Source: Megaleporinus macrocephalus (taxonomy: Eukaryota; Chordata; Actinopteri; Characiformes; Anostomidae). From it: a DNA stretch of 64,000 nucleotides. The DNA is taken from positions 43,397,031-43,461,030 of the forward strand of contig CM038717.1 in the NCBI GenBank assembly GCA_021613375.1. The letters are read 5' to 3'. Below, one piece after another: positions 34,432 through 45,930 of the stretch (within the stretch, counting starts at the first letter, position 1; each line of letters opens with the position of its first letter). The notes beneath the pieces were generated by a model. It did no database searches. It was not told the DNA's origin and saw nothing but the letters and a program-made list of their open reading frames with translations. The translations under genes were made by a program, and so were the position numbers.

Positions 34432-34875
34432 TACGGTCTGTCTCAAAACTTAGTGAGGGTCTATAAGACAGCATTTTATGCCATAATGTGCACCCTACTG
34501 GCATGTAGGCTGTTCTTAGATACCTTAAACATGCTGTCTACTGAGGAATCTTATTTTGTTTTACTTTGTTTCTTGTCAGACAATTATACAAAATAGCAGT
34601 TTATGTGCAACGAGTCCATTTTGCAGTTTTGTACTTGAGGCACCTATGCTAGCGGATTTTTAAGCCTTAGGCTATTGTTTTGGATAGCCAGGTAGCCAGT
34701 AGCTAAAAACACAGCATGCAGTGGGCAGAAACAAACCACGATGCAGTCTCTTTCTTAACTAGAGCATCTCAGTAATCTGTTTTATGAGGAGAGAACGCTG
34801 CTACTTAAACAGCTGCCTACATAGTCAGTGCACTACTTGGGAAGCCCCCTAGTGTTTGAGAAAGACCTATATTCT
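34432..34875. mobile_element. GGTCTGTCTCAAAACC element, near-complete diverged copy
   Basis: The left end is GGTCTGTCTCAAAACTTAGT; the right end CCTAGTGTTTGAGAAAGACC is its inverted repeat. Internal blocks GCTAGCGGATTTTTAAGCCT, CTATTGTTTTGGAT and ACTAGAGCATCTCAGTAATC match the copy at 61826-62441. It sits just upstream of IRG copy 2. Confidence 0.8.
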
Positions 34876-34879
34876 CTAG

Positions 34880-35390
34880 TTTTCTATAACTTTCTACAGT
34901 AGAAAATTCTAGAGTAAAAGGTGGTGGTGGAGATTGGAGAATGTGTCTGAGAATGTTTTAAAGACAAAAACCACAATCACCATTTTACAATAGAAATAAC
35001 TGTAGCGTCATGGTAGATAAAGTGAACTATGCTTCCTGCCACTTCATTAAACAGTAAAAAAGATTAAAGCAGAGGTCAGTAGTTTAGTCAGGTTAGTAAG
35101 TTTATTTAACACTGGGTAAAAACAAGATACTAAACGTGAGAGCTGTTGATCTGTAATAGGTTTTGTTCTTCAGTTCTAATTTGTCATAGTGTTGAGCACC
35201 TCATTTTAGGAAAAGCAGTATGTGTTATTAATATCAGTACATATTCAATCATGGACTTTATTCTGGATTGATACCACACTGTTATATTAAAATGATGAGC
35301 CAACCAGGATAGTAAACTTCCTAATTTCCCTCCAAAATTACCTTTAGAAGTTTTTAATTTTCTGTGCAGGTGCCTTCATCTATGAAATCA
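34880..35390. other. Intergenic stretch, no gene seen
   Basis: AT-rich flank between the IRG upstream region and the duplicated block at 35395. Nothing recognised. Confidence 0.5.
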
Positions 35391-35394
35391 TCCC

Positions 35395-36290
35395 AATCAA
35401 TTTGGCTGCAATTTTGCAATGTTTTCCCAAAGTCCACCCCGAAAGTATAATTAAAATAAACATCAAGCTTTTTATGGTCAGTGGTTAGTTCATAATGGAA
35501 ATATCATTGCTTTGGCTTCCAAGACTTCCAGGAAAATGTCATGCCACATTCTGAAATCGTATAATATTTTTATAAAATATTAAATGAGAAATGCTACACT
35601 GTTTCATATAAACATAGATATCATTTGTAACCACTTACTTGTTTTCCGAATATCCTTTGTCCCTCGCTGTTTAAGGACATAGATTTTTACTATGTTTTCA
35701 CTGAGCTGTTGCGTTTGTTGCTTTTAAAGGTTACAAGGCGGGAGAGGATCCTTATCTGGGGAAGCACACAGGCATATTTCTTGGCATGTTGCTGTTTCAT
35801 AAATGCAGTAACTGGTTTGAAGCCAACTGTAGCAAAGCAATGGATAAATTTTTACATATTATTTAGTGTAGCTTATGTTCAAATCTATGTTGTTATTCAT
35901 AAATGTTCTTAGATTTTTATGTTAATTAGAACTCCTGAGGAGGAACCCATATAATACTCATCATGTGGCCCACCAAATTTGCTAAATTGAAAACCAGAAG
36001 TGCTAAAACACAGATTCACACCGCATGTTTGAACCAGCAGTAGAGAAATAGAGAGAAAACGGAGATTCTCTTCAGAAGAGCTTTAAGTTCCAAGAGACAA
36101 ATGGAGTCTCTGCTGCTAAAAGAAAGAAGAGCAGTTTGGAAAATCACTGTGAATTAAATAATACTCTAAAAACGTGGCCATACACCGTTCTGGCATTTTA
36201 GAAATTATGCGGAAAAGCTTTAGTAGTTATTGGGTTTTTTTTGTTTGTTTTGTTTTATTTTCTTTTACATTTTATTATTAATTTATGTTA
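35395..36290 (+). repeat. Left member of a direct duplication (partner at 37485-38100)
   Basis: Shared with the partner in the same order: GGCTGCA-TTTTGCAATGTTTT, CATTCTGAAATCGTATAATA, CACTTACTTGTTTTCCGAAT, CCTTTGTCCCTCGCTGTTTA, GGTTACAAGG-GGGA-AGGATCC, CACAGATTCACACCGCATGT and ATGCGGAAAAGCTTTAGTAG. The left copy keeps about 250 bases (after 35758) that the right copy lacks. Confidence 0.85.
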
Positions 36291-36734
36291 ATTCGATGTT
36301 TATGGCCTTGCCAAACTAAATATTTTGTATAGACCAAATGAGAATGTGTAGATGTACTTTGACTATACATCAGGATGGACCTGCTATACTTTGGATAACC
36401 TGCATTCGGTTAGCATGAAAGCAGCTCAGTTTACAGCACAATTTACTATAAATACAAACATATTTCATATAATCTGACAGTAAGTAATGGTTTCGTTTGA
36501 GTCTGTATTACCAAGTTTGTAATGATAAGGTACTTTCTAGATACCAGAGAGGCACAGTGTATGCGGCAGAGCATTTTGTCCATTGCTAACTACAAAGTGG
36601 CATCACAAGCCTGTGACTGTGATGTTTCCAAATTCCTTCACACATTTTAAAGCACAAAACAACAAGCTTGTGAGGAAGGCCACCCCTCCTCTCACCAGCC
36701 AAGTATTTAATATATCTACAGTGAGCTGTTCACC

Positions 36735-36896
36735 ATTGGAAAGCTGCTGGCCATGATAACGTAACTGGCCGGGTGCTATGGGGATGTGCTGAAAAGCTTG
36801 TGTATGTCTTAACAGACATCTCCAACATATCAGTGTGCCAGGGAGTTGTCCCAGAGTGCTTCAAAACAACCACCATCACCCCTGTCCTGAAAAATA
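36735..36896 (+). mobile_element. LINE reverse-transcriptase fragment
   Basis: Translation gives KAAGHDNVTGRVLWGCAEKL, then VLTDISNISVCQGVVPECFK and TTTITPVLKN. This is the amino-terminal RT region found in fish non-LTR elements (KAxGPDNIxGRVLxxCA-L). The frame is open for only about 54 codons before the sequence diverges. Confidence 0.7.
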
Positions 36897-37484
36897 TCTT
36901 CTGCTTCTTTGACTTAATGACTGCTGTTAATTGGACAACTTTTTGAAAGCTTTTGGCTTTTTGGACAGCTGAGCTTACTGGACCTGATAAATTACATTTT
37001 GTTCTTATGTATACAAATTGTATTGCAATATTATTATTGAGGAACTGCCCAGGTGCATTTACAGATGAACAATTTTGTTTTAAAATATAAAAACAAATCA
37101 AATACTGTTTCAAGACAATTTTAAGATCTGAAATGTATAGGCTACTTTGAAATTAGCCCTTTTAACAGAGAACGATTGTAGATAAATAGTATGTATGAAA
37201 GTTGGAGGTATATAACCCTGATTTATTAGACGCCTAAAAAGTGGATCCTCCTGGTTTCCGGATCACAAATTAAATGCATAGTGAATATATAGAAAAATAT
37301 AAACAGAAAACGCTGCAAGTATGTAAAAAAGGGTGCAGATGATATGGTGTACTAAAGTGTGCAAGCAACATGTTTAGTTAATTAATCAAATTTATTACAG
37401 ACATTTATTGCTTTTGAATTACTTTATGAAACTGTTGCGCTGGAAATTGTTGCATGCACATGTTTCACTGTGTAGAATAAGCCT

Positions 37485-38100
37485 AAAGCAAGTGGCTGCA
37501 GTTTTGCAATGTTTTTTACCCCAAAATTATAATCAAAGTAAACATCATGCTTTGGCTTCCAGGACTACCAGGAAAATGTTATTGCCACATTCTGAAATCG
37601 TATAATATTTTTATATTATATTAAATGAGAAATGCTACACTGTTTCATATAAACATTATAAATATGTATATATGTATATAAATATATATAAAAATTTGTA
37701 GCCACTTACTTGTTTTCCGAATATCCTTTGTCCCTCGCTGTTTAAGGACATTGATTTTTACTATGTTTTCACTGAACTGTTGCGTTTGTTGCTCTTAAAG
37801 GTTACAAGGTGGGAAAGGATCCTTATCTGGGGAATCTAAATTGAAAACCAGAATTGCTAAAACACAGATTCACACCGCATGTTTGAACCAGCAGTAGAGA
37901 AATAGAGAGAAATAGAGATTCTCTTCAGAGGAGCTGTAAGTTCCAAGAGACAAATGCTGCTAAAAGAAGGAAGAGCAGTTTGGAAAATCACTGTGAATAA
38001 AATGAATGCTCTAAAAACGTGGCCATACACTGTTCTGGCATTTTAAAGATTATGCGGAAAAGCTTTAGTAGTTATTGGGTTTTTTGTTTTGTTTTATTCA
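37485..38100 (+). repeat. Right member of the direct duplication (partner at 35395-36290)
   Basis: See the shared blocks under the partner. This copy has an inserted TATATATG-rich stretch (37655-37695) and lacks the 250-base segment kept in the left copy. Confidence 0.85.
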
Positions 38101-38290
38101 AGATTCAAGAGTTTTATTGTCATGTGTACAGCAGAACAGACAGTTACACTGTACAATGAAATTCTTACTTTGCTGTTCCTCCATTCACCAATAGATAAAG
38201 AAAACAAATAAAAGAAATAATAAAAAATATATACAAATTATACAACGTATAATAATATACGTTGAAGTAAATAAAAGTAATTTTATAGTT
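38097..38290 (+). mobile_element. Interspersed fish repeat (3'-UTR-like fragment)
   Basis: CAAGATTCAAGAGTTTTATT, GTCATGTGTACAGCAGAACA and CACTGTACAATGAAATTCTT form a phrase common in fish genomes, probably a LINE or SINE end. Confidence 0.5.
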
Positions 38291-38299
38291 AAAGAATAA

Positions 38300-39570
38300 A
38301 AAATATTTTCTTTTGCATTTTATTATTATTTAATGTGAATTTTTTTTTATGTTAACAGCTCAGTTTACAGCACAACTTACTATAAATAATAAAAATGTTT
38401 GAAGTTTGTAATAGATTGTACTTATATTTTTCCCATTTTCCAGCTTTGTAAAGCTGCTATACGTACCATTAATCCTACTGAGAGATTCTCAGTGGTAGCC
38501 AACATGCGCAGTTGAAGATAACGACAGTTTGACCAATATATTAATGTTCCAGATGATCCAGAATGTAAGCTCTGTAATTATTTTTCTTCTTAATTTTATT
38601 TTATTACTTTGTCATTTTTATTTTACTTTAATTAATTTATTTTTTCTAATTTTACCATCTAAGTTCATTATAGTAACTGAAATGTATTTGTGTTGTAGAC
38701 ATGGTGACCCCGGTTCCCATCACCACCACTGTAAACATCACCACCACTGCAAATACATCTGAGTCACTCAGTTTGTCTAAAACAGTATTTCAGAATCTCA
38801 CAGCATTTTTAGGTCATATTTATTTAAAGTGCCAATAAATGTAATGCACTGTATACAGAAAACGAGAAACAGACAGAAGAAGGCGAAGGAAGATCAGTCC
38901 TCAGTTTTCATCTTGTCATCTTTTTAGATAAAACAATTGGGCACCTGGAACAAACAGAAAATGTGGAGGGCTTTCAACACAAATCATGCAGTAAAGAAAA
39001 AACATTAACAAAAACATCTGGATACGCTGTTTAATGCCTGTGTTGAATATATACACATTTGCACACCACATATTTTATTCTAAGGCTCTGTGATTCTGCT
39101 TATCAACTGTGAAAGCCATTATCTACAGGGGAAGAATGCTTGGATGGATGCAAACATTTAACGTCAAGGAAATATCCCAGAACATCCAAATGATGGCAGA
39201 CTGCTGCAACCTCAGCTAAGTCTAGTAACTTTAAAGTAAAGACTGAATAATACTTCTGCATATCTGCAAGCATGTGCAGATATTTGTACAGGTATCTGCT
39301 TACATGTAACATTGAACATGTGCACTAGAGGGCAGTGTCAAGACAAGAACATTCTCTCCAAGAATGAATACTCACTTTGGTCATTTTGAGTATTGGTGCT
39401 ATAAATGTTTGTAACGTCACTCGGCATTGAATTTGTTCTAGTTCTGGTTTGGATCCCCCACCCCATGTACTGAACAGCCAACTAGCCTTTGCTTGACGTA
39501 CAGTAATACTGGAACTGTGGACGGGCAAATACGTTTCCCAGCACTGTATATTTGAATATTCCTGTTCTTT
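38300..39570. other. Intergenic stretch downstream of VMO1-like copy 2
   Basis: A small + strand reading MVTPVPITTTVNITTTANTS (from 38702) follows a possible acceptor (TTGTAGAC) but has no supporting neighbours. No other feature is seen. Confidence 0.4.
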
Positions 39571-39575
39571 GTACC

Positions 39576-42500
39576 TTAATCACAGCAGAATAAACGAACG
39601 TCATTGAGAGCGGTGTCGTCTCCTAGACCTTGTGGTAACTCTACCATTGTCTGGATGCCACAGATGCCCTTTCCTCCACAAGTGTCACTCCAGGAGCCCC
39701 ACTCTCCCCAGGACGTGCCATTACCCTTCAGCTCCTCTTCATTTCTACTACATTTGAACCTGGCAAAGGTCCAGCAGTGAAATTCATTAGACCAACATCT
39801 TGTCTTCAGTTTAAACCTCTATGACTCGCATTCACAGTCAGTCACACTTCTAGAACACCTTTATTCCAGAGTGACATTTTTGGTTCTGTAATTGATACTG
39901 GTTCTGTTAGTGCTTAATTTGATATTTAAGGCCTTCAGTTAGAATGCTGATGTGATTCAGTTCAATTAAATAAGTTCAAATCAATGAAATAAGAGTGTTA
40001 CTACAATATTGCATATGATGATTGTGCTAGATGAATCCTTAGGTGCTTTCTGAATGTATTCTCCACTGGGTTAAAGATTAAGGAACGATCATGAACTAGA
40101 AATCGAGATCATTACTTTATGTTGTTTGCAGCTGTATCATCGAAGGTTCCTTGGTAGGCCTCCACACGAAGCTGAAAGCTTGTCAGCATCCCAGACGCAC
40201 ACCATTTTATATCAGTCCATTTTCCCCAGCTGGTGAAAGAGCATAAACACAGGTGGCATTACTGTTTACCCAAACCCTAAGGATCCGCCTGGCCTGTGCA
40301 CATCAGTCCAGATCCAGATTAACTCACTTTGGTCATTTGAATATACAGCCCATCCTGGAATGACATAAATTTTGTGCTAGTTCTGGATTAGCCAATTAGT
40401 TTTTACTCGGCATGCAGCTCCACAGGTTTCACGTTCTCAATGCTTACACTTGAACCTCTTCTGTGCATGTCACAGATATATGAATGCAGCACAGATATGT
40501 TATATGTGGAAATGTCTGGTTGATCACAAAGTCTTGAATACATTGCAAATGTGTTCATCTATGCAGAAATGAATTTAATTTATTTTTTATTTTTTTGCAT
40601 TATCTGCAATATAATATCCTATAACACATCAAAATGACTGAAAGTATGTTAAGGATTAATATCCTACATCTTATTTCTAGAAGTCGCTCACCTTCCCGTG
40701 TCAGACTGCACTGTGGCGTAGTCAGTATAAGGCCCAGATGTGCCTTTGGCTGTGTCAACACAATGAAGGCGAATCCCATTCAGAGCCGTGTTATCCCCTA
40801 TTAACAGAGATTCCCAGTAACCTGCAATCTAAAAACACAGCACTTTTATATTTCAGATAAAACTGAATTAATCTGGTATTTTTTGGCAAATGATGAGCTC
40901 TTGTACCAGATTAGAATTGTTTTATACATTTATCTGCACCAAATAGGTTTTATTTCATTGAACACACTGATTCCAAACCTTTGTTAAATGGTAGTGTGTC
41001 TATTAACTAGCTGTTCTTCTAAAACAATTGTATTTCACTTTCACACCACTGTTATAAATACCAGTTGAGTTTGATTCCCTTTCTTGCGCATGGCCGCCCA
41101 CAGATATATGGATGCTACACTCACAATTCCAGTAGTTTTTATGGGTAAATAACTAAGTTTAATCTGTTGCATCCAAATGCCTGTGTGACGTCCTCAACCT
41201 ACCACAAACATTTTACCTAGTCTCTCCAAGACAAAAACAGACTTTATTTTCTATATCTTCGCAATAAATTAATTTAATTATTCAAGCTTGCATGAATTCC
41301 TCACTTTACTTGTTTGACTTCGTAATAAAAATCGTTTTTCTATCACTGTCCTTCAAACACACAACATGGGTTAGAATTAGTTACTACAGAGTAGCACACA
41401 ACTTCAGTGGCAGAGGGGTCAAATAATAATAATAATAAGTGTTACTTAAGTTGAAATTTCAGTTATTTATACTTTACTGGAGTGATTATTTTTCAGCTGA
41501 CTTTTTACTTCTACTCCTCACATTTACACTCCATTATCTGTACTTTCTACTCCTTACATTTACACTCCATTATCTGTACTTTCTACTCCTTACATTTACA
41601 CTCCATTATCTGTACTTTCTACTCCTTACATTTACATTCCATTATCTGTACTTTCTACTCCTTACATTTACACTCCATTATCAGTACTTTCTACTCCTTA
41701 CATTTACACTCCATTATCAGTACTTTCTACTCCTTACATTTACACTCCATTATCAGTACTTTCTACTCCTTACATTTACTCTCCATTATCTGTACTTTCT
41801 ACTCCTTACATTTACACTCCATTATCAGTACTTTCTACTCCTTACATTTACACACCATTATCAGTACTTTCTACTCCTGACATTTACACTCCATTATCTG
41901 TACTTTCTACTCCTTACATTTACACTCCATTATCTGTACTTTCTACTCCTTACATTTACACTCCATTATCAGTACTTTCTACTCCTTACATTTACATTCC
42001 ATTAACAGTACTTTCTACTCCTTACATTTACACTCCATTATCTGTACTTTCTACTCCTTACATTTACATTCCATTATCTGTACTTTCTACTCCTTACATT
42101 TACACTCCATTAGCAGTACTTTCTACTCCTTACATTTAAACTCCATTATCAGTACTTTCTACTCCCTTACATTTACACTCCATTATCAGTACTTTCTACT
42201 CCTTTACGTTTACACTCCATTATCAGTACTTTCTACTCCTTACATTTACACTCCATTATCAGTACTTTCTACTCCTTACATTTACACTCCATTATCAGTA
42301 CTTTCTACTCCTTATATTTTAAACATAGTCTCGTTACTCCTATTTCATTTCAGCTTGTTTACATTCATGTACATTTACATTCCAGTAAAGATTATTGATA
42401 ACATGCCCTTTGAAGTTTAACTTTTTGCACCATTACAATACTTATAATCAACTAGTGATCATATCTTCTGCTCCATGAAACACGTAACATGTTAATGCTC

Positions 42501-43439
42501 AGTAGTAACAGATATGCTTCTTTAATATATTTACATTGTACTAAACTACATTCATTTTCTATGGAAAAATTAACATTTTAATATAACATTATAGTCATTA
42601 TGGCTTTTAGAAGAATGGGGTTTTGGGGGAGGTGGGCTAGTGCACTATAGACCCCTGTGGTGCGGCCTAAGCTTTTGTCCTTAATGGAATTTTTTTCCTT
42701 ACATTACTTTTACTTTTTAGTTCTGAGATACTTCTTATACAGAAGTATTTATAAACCCTAGTATCTATACTTCTACCTGAGTAATGAATGTGAATACTTT
42801 TGATTCCTTTGTTCAGTATTGTAAACAGAAAAATAAATGTCAGATGGGTCATTGCTATAGTATTCCAGGTGGTTGCACTAAGGTTTTGCTATGTTATTAA
42901 GGTGTTGATAGGCCATGGCTGTTGTAACACAGATTACAAATGTGCATGTGCATAGTTCTAGTTTGATCTCTGTGACATGTCAAAAAACAAAAAATAGAAT
43001 AATAAAACAAAAGTCATTAAGCTTTATAATTCTATGAAATCTCTAATAATAATAATGAATAAGATTTAAAAAACAATTTTCCATTTCATTTTCATCAAAG
43101 TGAAATAACTGGTGTCCTCCATTTTTTTCAAGAGTAGTTTAAGTTAACAGCCAATAGAACATATACACAAATGAGAATTCGATTGTTGCAGCTCCAGAAG
43201 ACGGTCTTTGGGCTCAATATCTGTTTGCTTAAAACACCTACCTTAAGACTGAAACCTGCAGCGTAGAAGCCTGATGGACACATTTCTTTCAGGCCCCATG
43301 TGCCCCAGCGATGACCATTATCCACAATGAGCATTGACTGAAAAGGCCTGTCGATGCTCCGCTCGGCCCTGTTTCCTTTGACCGAAGATCCAAAAGAGGA
43401 TAGAAAGAGAAGCACTGTGGTGTAAACGAGCTGATGCAT
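39576..43439 (-). CDS. vmo1: VMO1-like secreted protein, copy 2 (four exons, complete)
   Basis: Exons: 43439-43242, 40828-40692, 40229-40116, 39759-39576. GT-AG introns with phases 0, 2, 2; 633 coding bases, 210 residues. A signal peptide ([18 protein letters not shown]) is followed by a basic N-terminal stretch ([10 protein letters not shown]) shared with copy 3. Repeat 1: [20 protein letters not shown], then [13 protein letters not shown]. Repeat 2: [20 protein letters not shown], then [12 protein letters not shown]. Repeat 3: [20 protein letters not shown], then [21 protein letters not shown]. The exon 2 acceptor is TTTTTAG. Intron 1 (2,413 bases) holds a 36-bp minisatellite. A TATAA-like sequence lies far upstream (43722-43730), so the promoter position is less certain than for copies 1 and 3. 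Confidence 0.9.
41515..42318 (+). repeat. Minisatellite, 36-bp unit, about 22 units, in intron 1 of VMO1-like copy 2
   Basis: The unit is TACTTTCTACTCCTTACATT plus TACACTCCATTATCAG; positions with TCTG and TCAG alternate in blocks. The unit is a multiple of three, so overlapping ORFs (for example + strand 41439-42005, period [12 protein letters not shown]) are artefacts of the repeat. Confidence 0.95.
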
Positions 43440-43739
43440 TGCTGCTGTCTCAGCTGACTGTAAAACAGAGCGATCCTTCTTGTGCTTTCTTCTTTTGTCC
43501 TAGTGTCCAGAGGAACTCGGTCCAGACTCAGACTCGGTGCCAAAACTGCTCTGTGCTCGGCGGGAGACGAATCTGACCCCAGCAGAGGTTGCAGCTGTCC
43601 CGTCCCCCTTTTTTGAGAGCACTGGACTATTGATTCTACAGCTGTTGTTTTGAGACCTTGATCAAACGCAGCAGCTAGACTGAGATGACTAGAGTCGTCC
43701 ACAAAGCAGACTTTAGGACCTTATAAAAGTTCAGGACTG

Positions 43740-44130
43740 TCCAACAGGAGGTGTTAACAGATTGGTCTGCTGGTTTAACTTGTGGCTGAGAACTATTACT
43801 GCCCTCACTGCCCTACAAGTCCTTATACATTAAAGCAGCTCTGAGAGCAGGAGCTGTTCTGATGTGGGGATTCTCAGAGATGCAAGCTAACTATTAGCTC
43901 ATTATGTAAACCCAGGAAAAACAAATAGTTACAACTGTTTGTCTGACTAAAGCAAACTGTGAAAAGTGGAACAGGCCAGAAGTGTTTTTGAGGTTTGAAT
44001 TAATGGAAAACAGTGGTTCTCAAACTGCTATACATAAGCCCATTATGTAATCTTCATTAAATTTAATTTCATTAGTTAGTATGAGACAGGTAGTAATGGA
44101 GAATGGACGTATGCGTCTATGTACAGTATT
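43740..44130. other. Upstream flank of VMO1-like copy 2, no gene seen
   Basis: No exon or element recognised. Confidence 0.45.
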
Positions 44131-44640
44131 AAGATCCAACCCCAATTCCAAAAAAGTTCCAAATAACTTTCATTAATATGATATTAACTAATGACTAATA
44201 GCTGTGAACAAATCATTAGTTCATCAGAATTGAAACATTAACAAAGTTCACGTATTTACCAATGCATATATTTATATTTTCAAAGCTATGCAAATCATTT
44301 GCTCATCAGAATTCCTAAAATGAATGACAGTTCATGTTGCATTTAGTATTTGCAAATATGTTAACAGCTCATTAGTTAATTTATAACTGTAATTAATATA
44401 CCATTAACTAATGGTTAATAGCTGTAAACAAATAATCAGTTAATCAGAATTTGAAAATGAACCAATTTATAAAGATCAGTTCATGTAGTCGCCTCAACAG
44501 ATCATTAGTTCATCAGAAGTCGAACATTTATAAGTGATTATGATTGATAGGACAGTGTATGTGTGTGAGGTGCTACTATTAGTGTATAACATACAACTGT
44601 GTTGCTGCAGTTCTACATACTTTATATATACAAATGTTTG
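44130..44640. other. Repeat-like stretch with inverted-repeat flavour
   Basis: CCCCAATTCCAAAAAAGTTC (44149) resembles the end of a fish Tc1/mariner-like element. Downstream, CATTAACTAATG and TTCATCAGAATT recur in diverged copies through 44530. Not resolved further. Confidence 0.35.
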
Positions 44641-45690
44641 TGGACACCCCTCTAATGAACGCATCAAGCTACTTTAAATAAAGGTAAATAAAAACAGATT
44701 GCAATGTTTTGCAAGTCTCGTAGACCCACTTTAATTCGCAGTAGAACAAAGAACAGTGAGAAAGGTATCATTTCATGAAAACGTTTAACTCATTTAGAAC
44801 TTGATGGCAGCAGCACATCTTAATTTTGTAAATATTAACATTTTTGGAAACACATTCCAAAAAAGACAAGCGATTTAAGCTTAGGAAAAACATGAAACGT
44901 TCAAAAAGTTTTAAACAGGTGATGTGATTAGGATCCAGGGATGCCTGATAATTTGCTTGAAAATACAGCAACAGATACCCAAAAGTTTAAGATTATCATT
45001 CCTCAACGAGTATTTAAACTTTTTTTTAGGCATGTCCTTCTCTACTGTGCCAAGTATCCAAAGAAAGAGTTTCTTGAGCGTAAAAATCACCTGTAACTTC
45101 CGACCACTCAGGTGCCAATGCATTAAAAACCATAATTTTTCTACGATAACATTACCACATGGGCTCAGGAATACTATAACACATGGCTAGCAATAAACAT
45201 TGTCCATCCTTCCTTGTCTCCACAAACGCAGGTTAAGGCCGAACTATACACAGTGGTCAGTCATACATCAACACTGTCCAGAAACATTGCTGTCGGCTCT
45301 GGACTCCAGCTCCTCTGAAATGGATTGACACTCAGTAGAGACATGTACTGTGGTCTGATGAGTCGACTTTTGAGTTGATTGTTTATGGCAATATTGGACG
45401 TCGTGTCTCCGGGACAAACAAGAGAAGGACCATGCATATTGTTACCAGTGTAAAGTTCTAAATCCAGTCAGTGTCATGGTGGTGGGGGGTTGGTGTTAGT
45501 GGGTAACCTGCATATCTGTGAAAGCTTCATTAACACTGAACACATTTTGGAGAACATATGCCGCTTTCTAGACTCCATAATTATTTCAACATGAGCAGAA
45601 ACGAGGAACATTCTGCACGTATTACTGTAGCATGATTGTGTAATGTGTAAAGTGTGGGTGCTGGACGGAGCTGTCCAAGGTCCAGAATGG
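44640..45690 (+). mobile_element. Decayed Tc1/mariner-type transposon with transposase remnant
   Basis: Recognised in order: ACAGATTGCAATGTTTTGCA near the 5' side, GATGGCAGCAGCACATCTTA, CATTAAAAACCATAATT, CACATGGGCTCAGGAATACT, CTGTGGTCTGATGAGTCGAC, GCATATCTGTGAAAGCTTCA, and GTGTGGGTGCTGGACGGAGC. In intact copies these phrases encode transposase (catalytic-region phrases VVSDEST and LHICE-like). Here the frames are broken everywhere. A separate short stretch starting ACAAATGTTTGTGGACACCC (44630) belongs to another MITE and may be the insertion point. Confidence 0.6.
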
Positions 45691-45930
45691 ACTCACAATA
45701 AAAACATAGGGATCCTGACCCAGCATGTTTTTGGATGCAGCAAATTTGAAATTAGTGTACATTTACAAAAGCAGTTCAAGTTCATAAAACATGAGATTCT
45801 ACTCACTGCTCGTGGGTTTTATTGGAATTTGCTATACTGGCCCAGCTTTGGGATTGAGTTTGTCTTATGAATATCAATTAGGTGTCTTATATAAACAATT
45901 ACTGTTTAACCACAATAGACCTTCAGTATC

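Noticed and set aside
41439..42005. 188-codon ORF with hydrophobic [12 protein letters not shown] repeats, resembling a membrane protein
   Set aside because: It is the 36-bp minisatellite read in one frame. It lies in an intron on the opposite strand.
43289..43702. 137-codon ORF overlapping VMO1-like copy 2 exon 1
   Set aside because: It is a shadow in another frame of exon 1 and its upstream region; the VMO1 frame has the signal peptide and splice donor.
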